Origin: Skeletonema tropicum | Taxonomy: Eukaryota; Bacillariophyta; Thalassiosirophyceae; Thalassiosirales; Thalassiosiraceae | NCBI GenBank assembly: GCA_037178625.1 | Contig: CM074136.1 | Location: 1,984,001-2,048,000, forward strand | Length of the DNA stretch: 64,000 nucleotides | Direction of reading: 5' to 3' | In this document: one piece after another, positions 20,223-31,261 of the stretch | Layout of the letters: each line of letters starts with the position of its first letter | Numbering within the stretch: the stretch's first letter is position 1 | Translations under genes and position numbers: made by a program | Notes under the pieces: generated by a model | What the model was told of the DNA's origin: nothing | Seen by the model: the letters and a program-made list of their open reading frames with translations, nothing else | Database searches by the model: none

Positions 20223-22963
20223 AAATTTCAAGAAACAATTACGAGAACCATTTACGAGAAACAAAAGCCAAAATGAAACGGTCACCGCTCACATAAATTC
20301 AAACAACCAAAACAAGCTCACAATGATGAACATGGCAGCCCCACCCGCCTAACTCGACCAGCCTTCTTGACAACCGCAAATCTATCATTTCGCCGCACAG
20401 GTAAGAAAAAATCCGCTACGCACGCATCGCCCATGCAAAATAGCCAGTTTTCTGTGTCGAGTTGTAATTGAGTTTTATCTGCAGTCCGTCAAAAAATGTC
20501 ATTTTTGTACTAACGTCCAACGTTGCCCTTCAATAAAATAACACCAACAGGCCATTACATACAAACTGCCGTGCGTGCTCAAAAATTGACATTATTGGTA
20601 GACCAGCAGTCCGTAATGTTCCGTCCTTAGAATCGTTGTGGTGCCACGACAGAGGTCAAACATTCCTGACCGTTTTTTGTGTTCAGAATCATCTGAAATC
20701 TTATTCAACATTCAACCCTGATTTCTTTTTCAGAGAGTCCAGTATACAAACCTGAGACTACTGGGGGAAATCAGGGGTAGATGGAGTTAATGGGGGTGGA
20801 GGAATAACACGCAGCAGGAGGGCTAGATGAAGACTTCGTTTTGTTGTTTAAATCGCTGAGAAGCCTGGTGTCTGTCTATTCACTTATTACAGACCCTTTT
20901 GCAACTGTAACCAATCTCCCTCGGATGCTACTGCCCCATCTACTTGGCAGTTTGGTACTTTTCATGACAGCTCCCGTCATTATTTGTGTTTCTGTTGCCG
21001 GCATTGCTCTGAGCAAGAATAGCTACCTACTACTCCATTATTACATGAAATTGGCATGTAATCAATAAAACTGATAATAAATATCCTTTAGCATATTATA
21101 TAGAAGGAGTGAGTAATGCATCATGGCTATTAAATTACCGAGTTGTATTAAATATGCACTTGCACCATTGTTAGGCTAGGCGCTGGCTAGAACTTTCTTG
21201 ATGGATTTGGATGTGTGCTGGAATGGAAGGATGTGGTGGTGAGAAGCACTTGGTGTTGTCTAAGGTCTGAAATATATATAAGTATATACAATAGGTTAAT
21301 GCATTGAAATATAATTTAATACACATTAAAATAATAACCAGATTGAGATAATTAGCGAAAGAGAACCACGGTTGTTGTTGGAATTGTCTCGAAGCTTATC
21401 TCTGTAGTCGGGTATAAGATTGAATCCACATACCATCTTCGTTGACATAACAGATTCAGCTCAAGACGAATAGGAGTAATTATCTATGACTATGAAGTGA
21501 AGGTGTTACACAAAGTCGAGATCAATCTTTTAATTCGTATTACTCTGGATTAACTCTCCAAGCTGCAAGTCAGCCGCTCCCCCCTCTCGGAGCTTGTTAG
21601 TTAGATTCTTTCCAAAACTTATGTGTTATTCATTGGTTTTACTTGTTACTTCTTCAAAGAGTGACAGCAACAGACATATTTTCAATAAGTACTCCATTAT
21701 TTCTCTCAAGCACAAGCTCAGATTACACTATAATGAATCAGAATCTTTCCTTCTTATGCAGTTGGAAGGCGAACAAGAACAAACGATAGTGGAATCAAGT
21801 GATGAAATAGTACATCCATCCCGATTGATGCATTTGTAATACATTCGTCCAGAGCGGATAGAAAATGGTGCCCACGTCATACACTGTGCCGTGGAATGTG
21901 TGGCAGAATACAGCGGAATGTAGATGCTTCAGTCAACGAAGGCACACGATCACAATGACTGGACGGTTAAATGACACTCCATAGATTTCCCATGCATACA
22001 GTGCTTGAAACTGACTGCATTGACGATTGAAGAGTCCTACTTTGGGTGGTGGCTTCTACTGTTTCACTTGCGATGGCGGAACATTTACACTTACTCCTTT
22101 TGAACGGCTTGTCTTTCATCTCTACTCTCATCCAAACTGGAGCAACGTATTTTTGTCCAACGAGATGTGATCGGTGATATATGAACAGCACGTTGTAACA
22201 TTTGTGAGTACATCAACTTGGAGAAATAATGTGTATTACTAATGCAAAAATAATCTTACCTTTTTTAGCCCCATGTTCTTCGCTTGCAACGGTTCGCTTA
22301 TTAACCACGAATCTTTGGAACCACGGCAATGGATATCAAGGACACGGCAAGGAAATATTGAGGATGACGAGAGGGCATGGTCTGGGCATGGTGGTGAGGC
22401 GGCCGGCACCGCTCGTCATGGTCATTGTCAACTAAAGCGATGTGAGTGAGCGTTCGATTGTGGCTGCGTAAAAGTACCTGTTGGCCGTTGCTGTCTTTGA
22501 ATCATTGGATTACCTCTTTCTAAGACTTTCTCCTACGTGGTGGCTGCGTTTCATGATTGTTACAATTGTGGCGGTGGTAACAAATGTTTCAACTTTTATG
22601 CGCGGCACGCGCCGGCGTATTACTTTCGTATTACTTAACGGCGTATTACTAGGACATCCCAAGAAGTTGACTCAAAAATCCCATCCTCATCCCGCCAATT
22701 CTTTCAGCTCCCGCCAAGAAAACTATCTTCCATCGACCACGACCGCCCGCCCGTCGGTCCACCGTGCGTGACCGCCCAACGCCAACAGCCTGCCATAACA
22801 GCCAGCCCACAGCCCAGTTGCAGTTGCCAGCCTCTTCCAAGACTATTACCACAAGTACTTCTTACGCCCTCTCCGGCAGCAGTGCACTAATCTAACGCTT
22901 CGTTGATTGACACTCTCCCACCATACCCTATTCAATTCATTCTCCAATACAACAGTAAATAAA
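20223..22963. other. 2.7 kb region with no supportable gene
   Basis: ORFs at 20841-21068 (hydrophobic, 75 codons), 21594-21839 and 22481-22771 lack splice support or family features. Three short CGTATTACTT-like repeats lie near 22615-22650. The last about 150 bp are the promoter and 5' UTR of the RAMP4 gene. Confidence 0.35.
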
Positions 22964-23549
22964 ATGGTAAGTGAATGATCGTTTCTCGCCATATCTGTGG
23001 TGGTAATATGATGATGAAATGCGACAGATGACGGAGGACACAAAATTAGACCTATTGGTACACCATGAGAGAGAAACGAAGATCAAAAAGCAACGAAGTT
23101 GATGGGAATGATTAATAAATGCAGCTTGGTCCGTGTTCTTGATCCGCCCCCCACGTGAGCGTGGCGATGAATATAAATTAGCTGTTATGACCCTTTACAC
23201 CGCCGCCGCCGCTACGATCCATCCTCAGTCAATTCCATCTGGAATCTCTTCATCATTTCCATGCTTATCATATTTCTCACGTAATTCTCTTTTTGCTCTT
23301 CCTAACTCCAACTCGAAAACCCCTCACAACACACAGCCAGCACCACGAAACATTCGCAATAGACAAAAGAAATTTGATGGCAACATCAATAAACGTGGGC
23401 AAGTCCCCATAGGCAAGGCGGCAGAACACACCGATGACCCACCTATAAGCAAAGGTCTTATTGCCTTCTTTATGTTTGTGGTTATCGGAAGCAGTATTGT
23501 GCAGATTTTGAGAATGTTTCAAACTAGTGTCCCTAATTTGAGTGAATGA
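22964..23549 (+). CDS. SERP1: stress-associated ER protein (RAMP4/SERP1 family)
   Basis: Single-span ER membrane protein that associates with the Sec61 translocon and ribosome and stabilises membrane proteins under stress. Exon 1 consists of the ATG alone (22964-22966), followed by a 370 nt GTAAGT...CACACAG intron. Exon 2 (23337-23549) supplies the rest, 71 aa in total. The family core is obvious: NIRNRQKKFDGNINKRGQVP, then a Pro-containing linker, then one tail-anchor membrane segment, GLIAFFMFVVIGSSIVQI. The length matches the family (64-75 aa). The C-terminal extension FQTSVPNLSE is longer than usual. A longer continuous ORF (from 23133) reads through the intron and is not preferred, because the splice gives the family N-terminus MPAPRNIRNR. 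Confidence 0.9.
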
Positions 23550-23717
23550 GATCTGTGTTTCATGATTCTCTCTCTTTCTCTCTGGTCTCTGATGAAGTTA
23601 TTTGTTGGAAAATTGAGCACGAAATGATAAAATCATAAATATATGAATAGATTGAATTTACTTTGATTTTCTCCGTGCAGAGGGCTTTGTCTTGACCGCC
23701 CCAGCATTTTACAAGAA

Positions 23718-24926
23718 TTATTCCACTGGATGATGAAAATCTTCGAACTCAAACTCATCAAAAACCCTATACTTGGGAACTCGGCTAGTTAAGAATTGCC
23801 ACGCTGCATCATCGAAGACATCGCCAGGAGCAATTTGTATGTGATCGGGTGTGTCAGCTTTGATATCAGCACCGTCACACCACATCTACCTCCTTTTGCA
23901 TCTCCTCGGACACATCTCTTGAATACATATTCCTTTTTGCTCCCATAACGATAGTGGTGTACAATAGAAGAATATCTGACGGACGCTCATGATCACTAGC
24001 ATAAGTATCACTTGCTGGTTTGAAAAGAGCTCCCGGATATTTAGTTGTGTGGATAGCGGCTAGGCTCCCCAGTTCCACACCATGGGGGTTGAGATGCTCA
24101 ATGTAGTCAGAGGTCTTTGCGAAAGACTTGACGACATTGTGAGTTTCTTTTGCCCGATACTGGTTTCTTTTGGTAAGTGGCAGTGGTGAAGAAACTGATT
24201 TATTGGATGATCCAACCATCATCCAGTTGACGGTCAAAGCTCCTCCGTACGGCACAAGATAGTCTGAGAGAATACCCTGAATATCATTATATTTTGGAGA
24301 GCGAATGACGAGGAACTCGTCAACGTCAATGAAGGCAAAGTAGTCGATTTTGGGTCCAGTCTTTGAACGACCGAATTTTTCCACACAATCTGCATAAGCA
24401 TGATTCTGGTTTTGGACGCTCTCGTCCACCCAGTGCAAGACCTCTACGTTACCAAACGTTGCATGATTCCTAGTATTGCCGTACCAGTTCTTGAGTTCAA
24501 AGGATGGCGAATTGTCATAGATATAAATTGAATCAAAGCCCATAGCAAAATGATAGTCTAGCCATTCCTCAAAGTAGTTTTCTGCATCTTTCATCAGAAC
24601 ACAAATTGCTACTTTGAAAGGGTAGTGCTGGCCCGAGCCTGAGGATACAGAGGAGGGTTGATGTGCGTCTCTCCTCCCCTAATAGCAACAGTATTTTGGG
24701 CGGCTTTTGGCGTTTGTACTTGTGCATTGCTATCCCATGTTGTCATGAGGTACATATTTAATGCTAATGCCAGGACAGAGGAGGGAAAAAGAAATGCTAA
24801 CCAAGTCCATCTCTTCATTCCTGGAGGAGGGCCGCCCGTATTGAGGTTCTTGTCGCTCTTGTTACCAACCACCACCATCGTAAAATTTGATTCGGCCACA
24901 AATGTGGAGAGGTATATAATAATCAC
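23718..24926 (-). pseudogene. GT92-like glycosyltransferase with two frame breaks
   Basis: Golgi-type glycosyltransferase of the GT92/DUF23 group. The N-terminal frame (24926-24609) holds a membrane anchor (TWLAFLFPSSVLALALNMYL). The catalytic frame (24594-23875, extending upstream as VAICVLMKDAENYFEEW) has the donor-site DVDEF at about residues 90-94 of that frame and the family's SIYIYDNSP. A third frame (to the TAA at 23718) gives an acidic, coherent C-terminus (DGADIKADTPDH). The breaks are at about 24611-24618 and 23879-23884, each 1 nt, with no room for introns. It is likely a recent pseudogene or carries sequencing indels. Without the breaks it would be about 400 aa, normal for the family. 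Confidence 0.7.
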
Positions 24927-25170
24927 GCAGCTGACGTCGCTAGACTCTCTGAGGGGTGTTTCAGATCAACTGAATGGTTTACGAGTAAGAGTATAGTCCG
25001 TCCTGCTGCCTGCTTTCAGTGCATTGATTTTATTTCTGTGCTGTTAGCTGTGTCCTCGCCCCTCTAAACAGACGTACTTTTAAAGTAAAATTTCTGTTAC
25101 TATAGCTGTCAGCTTGTCCTCTGTCTGCGCATTATTATCATGCTATTCTACTTATGCGAGTATTGCTTAT

Positions 25171-25920
25171 TACGGGAAACTCTGGAACTCTGATCATGAT
25201 GTGGGGATTGTACCAAGTACCAAAGGCTGCTGCACATTCGTTGAACACTTTGCAATTGGATTACTTTGATCTCTATTTGATACATTTTCCTATGTGTTGG
25301 AAACACACTGTGGCTTGTCTACATCCAGCTGGGGGGCAAGTGAATTAGGGAATACGCCGTTGATCGATACGTGGAGAGCCATGGAGGATTAAGTTGACAG
25401 GGGTGTGTGCAAGAATATTGGTGTTAGTAACGTTCCGACGATGCTAATGCATGATTTGGTAACACATGCCAGAATACAACCAGCATGTAATCAAATCGAA
25501 GTGCATGCTTACTACCAGAGAGAAAATCTTGTGAATTATTGCCTCTCAAGAAACATTTGTGTCACGGCACACACTCAGTTGGAAGGGGGTCTCCTCAACT
25601 CGGAAACATGGAACGCACCCATTCCTTTGAAGGATGATATAATTGTGGAGATTGCAAAGAACCACGGAAAGAGTCCAGCACAAGTACTCCTGCGATTCTT
25701 GTTGCAACGGGGTGTAGTTTTCTTGCCGAAGAGTGTGAAGCCCCATCGTATGGCAGAGAACAAGGACATTCTTGATTTCTCTTTGACGGCAGATGGTATG
25801 AAGAAAATTGTGATTGTGACGCTGGACAAAGAGTGTATGACAAACAAAAATCCTCTTTCCTCATTTTTGGGCGGACCCGATGCTTTCAGTGAGGAGAGAA
25901 CTGAATTTTTGATTGAATAG
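25171..25920 (+). pseudogene. aldo/keto reductase, degraded and 5'-truncated
   Basis: NADPH-dependent AKR-fold remnant. Motifs recognised in order: GKLWNSDHD (catalytic Lys region) in one frame; LNTLQLDYFDLYLIHFP in a second frame; TPLIDTWRAMED then an in-frame TAA (25390) where the family has Leu; then CKNIGVSNV, the QIEVHAYYQ region and LLRFLLQRGVVFLPKSVK in the long frame to 25920. The N-terminal third with the catalytic Asp and Tyr is missing. Frameshifts, a stop and the truncation together show it is not functional as sequenced. Confidence 0.75.
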
Positions 25921-26079
25921 AAAGAGAAACCTCGTCCCATTGAAAAATAACGAATGTTTATTTGCTGTCAAGTGTGCGTTAGCTGTGCCATCCATCCAAT
26001 GGAATGCACTCACGACAATTGCTACATAAAATCAAATGAAGAAATTACTCTATCGGATCTTCTTCCTCATCTTGACTCT

Positions 26080-27939
26080 CTAGAGATCATCAACGTCAAA
26101 TCCATCTCCAAAGTCGATTTCGTTCACATTCGGCATGATGAATCTATCATTACCATCCTTATCCAGCACAATCTTGGACTCTGTGATCGACTCTTTGATC
26201 TTGTTGACTTCTTCTAGCACGCCGAGTTTCTTCCTGATATTCTTGATATCAGCTCTCTGACAGTCTTCAATGAGATTGAGATCAGATCGACGCTTCTCAA
26301 CATGTTCAACGCGAGATTCAATTCTCTCCTTCTTCAACACCGCAAGGCGGTCAATCTCAGCTTTACTGGCTGCTTCAAACTTTGAGGTCATTTCTCTCAT
26401 TTCTTTCTCTTGAGCAGTCTTGGCAGCCAATGTCGAGGCGATCTCCTCCTTCAACTTGTCCGACGCAGCTCGTTTCTTCTCCAATTGCTCCTCGCGGGTC
26501 TTCAACGTCTTGGATAGAACGACAAGTCTCGCCTCAGCACCAGATAAGGCATCCTTACCTTGTCCCTCTTGATTGGCGGTCTCCTCTTGAAACTTGGCAA
26601 TTTTTCCAGCAAGAATCTCTTTTTCCTTCATCGCAGTAGCCCTCCTCGCCTCGGCATTCTTGGTAGCCTCACCTCTCTCCTTTTCTTTCTCATCCTTCTC
26701 AGACATGATGGTATCATAGGCCTCCTTCGCCCCATCATAAGCTTTCTCAACTTCCTTCAATTCAGACGATGATTCCTCCAAACTTCTGACCACATTTGCC
26801 TTTTTGGTGATCAACTCTACAATGTCACTCTTGACACCTTCCATTTCCGCCTTGATTTCACCAGACAACTTTTGCTTCGTTTCATACTCGGCCACATTCT
26901 GAGTGAAGAAGTCGAGTTGACCAGACAAAAGAGCCAATTCTTCAGCTAGTTTCTTCTGTTCTGCTTGGACACGAGACACTTCTTGCTGTGCCGCATCATT
27001 ACGCGCCGTGAGTTCTGCCTCTTTGGACAGGTGTTCACTGCGTAGAGTCATTTGCAGCTTGGCCTATAAAGGCGAACGAATGGAGACGAGAGAGAAAACA
27101 ACCCAGTTAGTAAAAGAAAATGACGATTATGTAGCAATTTCAATAAGCAAGTATTCATATATCATCATTCCACTCACTTTCTCTGCAATAGTCTGAGCAT
27201 TCACCCCACTATTCGCTCTAGCCGCCTGAATCGCCTCCTTGACACCCCTATTCCTCTGATTTTCCACCTCCACCTCCCTCTGCAATTGGGCGATGGTACG
27301 TTCACCCTGTCCCTTGGCGGCATCCAACCCACGCGCCTCAATCATCTGCAGAATATTTGCAGCCTCATCGTCCACTGCTTGGATATTCTTGAATCCACTC
27401 TTGATTTCTTGAGCGGTTGCCACCATGGATGCCTTTTTGGCTTTGAGTTCAGAATTCTTTCGGGCAATAAATTTTCCATGGGCATAGACGCGTTGGATGC
27501 CGTGATGTTCTTCATTGTTTGCACCTTCATCTTCTGAAACGAGGGCAGCATCATCATCACCATCTTCATTGTTGGACGCAGTGACATGCGGAACAACCTC
27601 GCTCTCAAATTGCTCCTTGAACCCCCTCCGAATATCATCCGTCATCGTCTCCTCATCCAAAATATCACCTCCATCCCTTCGAAGACTCGCCATCTCATTC
27701 TTGGCACAGCTATAGTCCTTGGAGAGCTGGTGCAGCGTGCGCTCCTCGTTCTTGACGGCGGTTTGGGCGGCAGAGGCGGATCGATCGATTTCGTCGCATT
27801 CGGATTTTATCGTGCGGCACATTTCGTCTTGGATGTCGACGGAGGCCCCGAAGTCGAGTTCGTTGGGGAAGGAGGTGATGGTGTCATTGTTGGAGGAGGC
27901 GTTGGATGCCGCTGAGGGTGTTACTGGATGATTCCACAT
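26080..27939 (-). CDS. long coiled-coil protein
   Basis: Two exons, 27939-27178 and 27063-26080, with a GTGAGT...TTTATAG intron of 114 nt in phase 0, giving 581 aa. From about residue 150 to 540 it is almost continuous heptad-rich helix (for example KAKKASMVATAQEIKSGFKN and EEQLEKKRAASDKLKEEIAS). The N-terminus is Ser/Asn-rich, an acidic block follows around 130-150 (EDGDDDAALVSEDEG), and the C-terminus is short and acidic (NEIDFGDGFDVDDL). It resembles SMC-like, myosin-tail or intraflagellar-type coiled coils, but no family-specific motif is seen. Probably a structural or scaffold protein. The head of the gene faces the plastid-protein gene at 28274. Confidence 0.75.
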
Positions 27940-28273
27940 GGTGAATGATGGTGGGCGATGAATGATATCTTTGGTTTGCTGCGCTCGTTCTTAGCGCTTG
28001 CTGCGCTTTTGCTTTTTTGGATTTTTGCTCTTGGACCAGCGAGACGAGCTCTTTTTGACAGAATATTCGATGTACTTGCTTTTAAAATTTGTACGTACAA
28101 TAACTGTTCTTTACCTCCAACATGAATCCAATAACGAAGCTTGCTCTGGATGGGAAGCCCGCCCATCATATCATGCAACACGCAACCCTTCTCTTCCTCT
28201 TGCTACAATCTATTCCTGCTTGCTCGCTGAGCCCTTTGTCTGCAGCTCTCGTCATTAAAAGAAGAACGCAATT
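27940..28273. promoter_or_regulatory. divergent promoter region
   Basis: 333 bp between the coiled-coil gene (minus) and the predicted plastid protein (plus). No specific element was identified. Confidence 0.4.
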
Positions 28274-28843
28274 ATGAGACTCTTATTCGTCACTACCCTT
28301 CTCTTCACGACGGCTTCTGGCTTCATGGTGCCAACCGTACTACCAGTAAATGTAGAACAACTCGTTGAAAAGCTGCCCCAAATGTCCGACGAACCAGCAA
28401 CCCCTTGGTTGGACTTCACTGCCAATAGTGCATTGATCCCGTTCATCATCTACGCCCCGTTCACTAATGCAAAGGCAACGGCAACATCCACGAAACGGCT
28501 ACCCATTCCAGCTGAGGATGAAATTGACTACGATGCCCCTGTAGAACGTCAGATGAAGGTTGATCACATTGTCCGTCGTCAACCCTTCACCTTGGGCCTA
28601 GGAGAGGTTGGTACCATTACCCCTCCGGCGTTTATTCAACAAGCATTTGACCTCTACAAGCCAGAACATTGTTTTGAACTATCCAGTGATGATATGGATG
28701 AAGATTACTTTTCTCTTGTACGTGATGAATGCTACTTGGGCAAAGATTGCACTGCGAAAGAGTGTGTCGACTTTGATCCTCTTCATGTGCATAGGAAGGC
28801 ACCTTTTCGTTTTATGACACCTCCACTTGCTGGTGGATATTGA
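28274..28843 (+). CDS. predicted plastid-targeted protein, function unknown
   Basis: Intronless, 189 aa. It starts with a signal peptide (MRLLFVTTLLFTTASGFMVP). The ASGF at the cleavage site is the ASAFAP-type motif that directs proteins through the four-membrane plastids of diatoms and relatives; the Phe is the key residue. The mature part has no membrane span and ends with a Cys-containing acidic region (DECYLGKDCTAKECVDFDPL) and RFMTPPLAGGY. No enzyme family is recognised. Plastid location is inferred from the motif; the function is unknown. Confidence 0.8.
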   Translation: MRLLFVTTLLFTTASGFMVPTVLPVNVEQLVEKLPQMSDEPATPWLDFTANSALIPFIIYAPFTNAKATATSTKRLPIPAEDEIDYDAPVERQMKVDHIVRRQPFTLGLGEVGTITPPAFIQQAFDLYKPEHCFELSSDDMDEDYFSLVRDECYLGKDCTAKECVDFDPLHVHRKAPFRFMTPPLAGGY

Positions 28844-29086
28844 AACTGTTACGAACCAGTTAAATAGATAATTGTATTAATTTGATTATGATTGTTATCT
28901 TCGACCAGTGCTCCAAGATTGTCTTCGTAATCCGTTTCATTGTCAGCCTGGAACCTCAAACTTCCTTCAACAACCACAAGTGATTGTCCGAGTCCAAGAT
29001 GTCCCAAGCGTCATTCTTCAAAGATGGCATGGACACTCTTTGAAAAGAAACGAACATAAAGACGTTTATTACGCCCTCCTTGTTCC

Positions 29087-30863
29087 TCATCCACCAGCGG
29101 CACCAGACGCAGCTGCCATTGCTTCGATTTGCTCTCTAGATAATGCGAATCCCGGAGTCGTAGATTTTGATGCGATACGAGGATGCTTGGATTGACTGTT
29201 GGTTTGTGTCACTTCACTTTCTTCGATGGATCGTTTTGCTCCTGACACTGTTTCGCTGTTTTGAGGAGAGGTCGTGGATTGAATATAACTTAACGTTGCC
29301 TTTCTTGCAGCATCCACTATTGCATCTACATTGACATGCTCTGCGAATGTTTCCACAAACAAATCAGCTGACTTGATAGCGCCTTTCAATTGATCCTCTT
29401 CCGATATATTTGCTACATGTTCTCTTGCATTCGTCAGCTCTGGAATCTGTGGAATATACCCAAATACTCCTTTGTCTGGTTGGAACTTGTCAAAGTACAT
29501 GTCAATGGCCTCCTTGCAATTTGCTAAAGAGTAGAAACCCTCAAGATTCATCTTGTTGAAAATAGCTCCGAGTACTGGGACGTTTCGATGCGAGAAATAC
29601 GTTGCATTGATATTAAAGGAGTCAATGGCATCTCCCACTCCTGACTTTCCAATGAGCAATACGGGCACAGGAACTCTTTCCGTTGTCGCAGTAGTAGAGC
29701 CAGGAACAGAAAATGGCCTCCCACAAGCCTTTGCAACACTGGCATTATCGGTCCCCGTAATACTTCCTACAGAAGGGTAGCCAACTCCATCAATAATGAC
29801 TACCTTTTTGCCAGCTGCTAATGTATCAACAGCGTCACTTGCCTTCTGCAATAAATCCTCAGAATTTTCTCCGGTCTCTCCTTTCAGGAATGATCTCGTG
29901 AATCCCTTGTAGTAAACAATGGGCCCAATTGGGACACACGAAGTAATCCCTCTGTGTTTGCAAAATTCTTCTACTAATTGGATTGCTTCACATTGTGTTG
30001 CTGGCTTTATGTAGGCGAGATCGGATGGAGCATACTTGTCCGTTTTCAATAATGCACCGAGTAGACCCTGAGTTGTGGATACAAACACATGTCAGTAAAT
30101 GGAAATCACAGAATAATAACGAAAATGTAAAGTATCTCCTTCTGCTGTGTTTTAATAATCTTACCATGCAGATGGAGCTTTTCCCTACTTGTGACTTGTC
30201 ACCGGCAACAAAGATACGTATGGCTGGTTCAGGTTTTACTCTTCTCTTCGGAGCTGAGGTGTTTCTTTTGCTTTGTTTTGGTTGTGGTAGTAGTAGATTC
30301 CCTCGTGTATCGAATAGTCGTGACCACGCCTCCTTCAAAGATGATGTAAGATTTTGTACAGCGATTGAAGAGGTGGGCTTCCCGTATTCCTTCTCGGTGT
30401 CTTCGTAGGTATCGATGAAAGCCTGCTCTAGATTGCGACATTCAACATGTTCTACCCTCATCTTCACGTTGCCATTATTCGTGGGAAGGTGCGCAAGTAA
30501 AAGAATGCAGGGCAACACGGGTGGAACCTCTAGTCCACCGTCTTGTAAACTTCTTGTGCATACATCGATGCACTCATCATCGTCATCAACTTTCACCGTC
30601 AGATACAACACATTATTGCCCATGGAAGTTTGCTCTTTCAAAAGATCACAACGCAGCTTTTCTACTATTGGTAATGCAACATGATGCAATCCTTCACATT
30701 CTTGCACAATGGAGCAACACCGCCTGTTCCAAGAGCCGTACAGGAAAACTACTTTTACCGGATTCTGCTTTCCACCCCAACCTGCGCATTCACGTAAAGG
30801 ATTGATGGCTTCAGCGGCGGAGACTTGTTCATATCGATAGTGGAACAGACGCCCTCCTCCCAT
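29087..30863 (-). CDS. dethiobiotin-synthetase-like P-loop NTPase (AAA_26-type)
   Basis: Two exons, 30863-30165 and 30067-29087, with a 97 nt intron (GTAAGA...CTCAG, phase 0), 559 aa. Residues 1-210 form an N-terminal domain of unknown type. A Walker A of the BioD/cobyrinate-synthase kind lies near 218-232 (VAGDKSQVGKSSICM, compare G-x4-VGKT). It is followed by the fold's other features: YIKPATQCEA, a DG switch in VVIIDGVGYPSVGS, GKSGVGDAIDSFNINATYF, and VLGAIFNKMN. The C-terminus is Ser/Thr/Gln-rich with a nuclear-type basic motif (KHPRIASKS). The N-terminal extension and missing biotin-pathway neighbours argue against a plain dethiobiotin synthase. It is probably a regulatory or ligase-type NTPase. 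Confidence 0.7.
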
Positions 30864-31261
30864 CTTGGCGAACAGTTAGGTGTCAATGTTAGCGCTACTT
30901 ATGCCTATGCCATGGTAGGTGTTGTTTTTGCCATCTGCTACCGCGCAAAAAAATTGCTCCAGGAGCATTTAGGTCCCGAGTTCGCTAGTAAAAACAGTGA
31001 TTAGCAAGAACTTTAGTCACGAGTTCCAACTCGAACTCGCACAAAATTCCTAGCAACCATGTCGACATATCCACTCCGTAGCCTGGTAAGCTTCTTGGTA
31101 TACTTGTGCACTAGAATAACCAGGTTTTATGTGATAGCACACATTATTGGCTGTCGATAGAGCCACTGGTCAACATTGTAACTGCTGTATTTGTCCTGAA
31201 GTGGTTGATTAGCATGGGTCAGATGGGTTGTTTAGGCGATTTTACCTAGTGATTTTAACTA
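30864..31261. other. spacer at the edge of the transposon island
   Basis: No gene. This is the last unique sequence before the repeated region. Confidence 0.4.
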
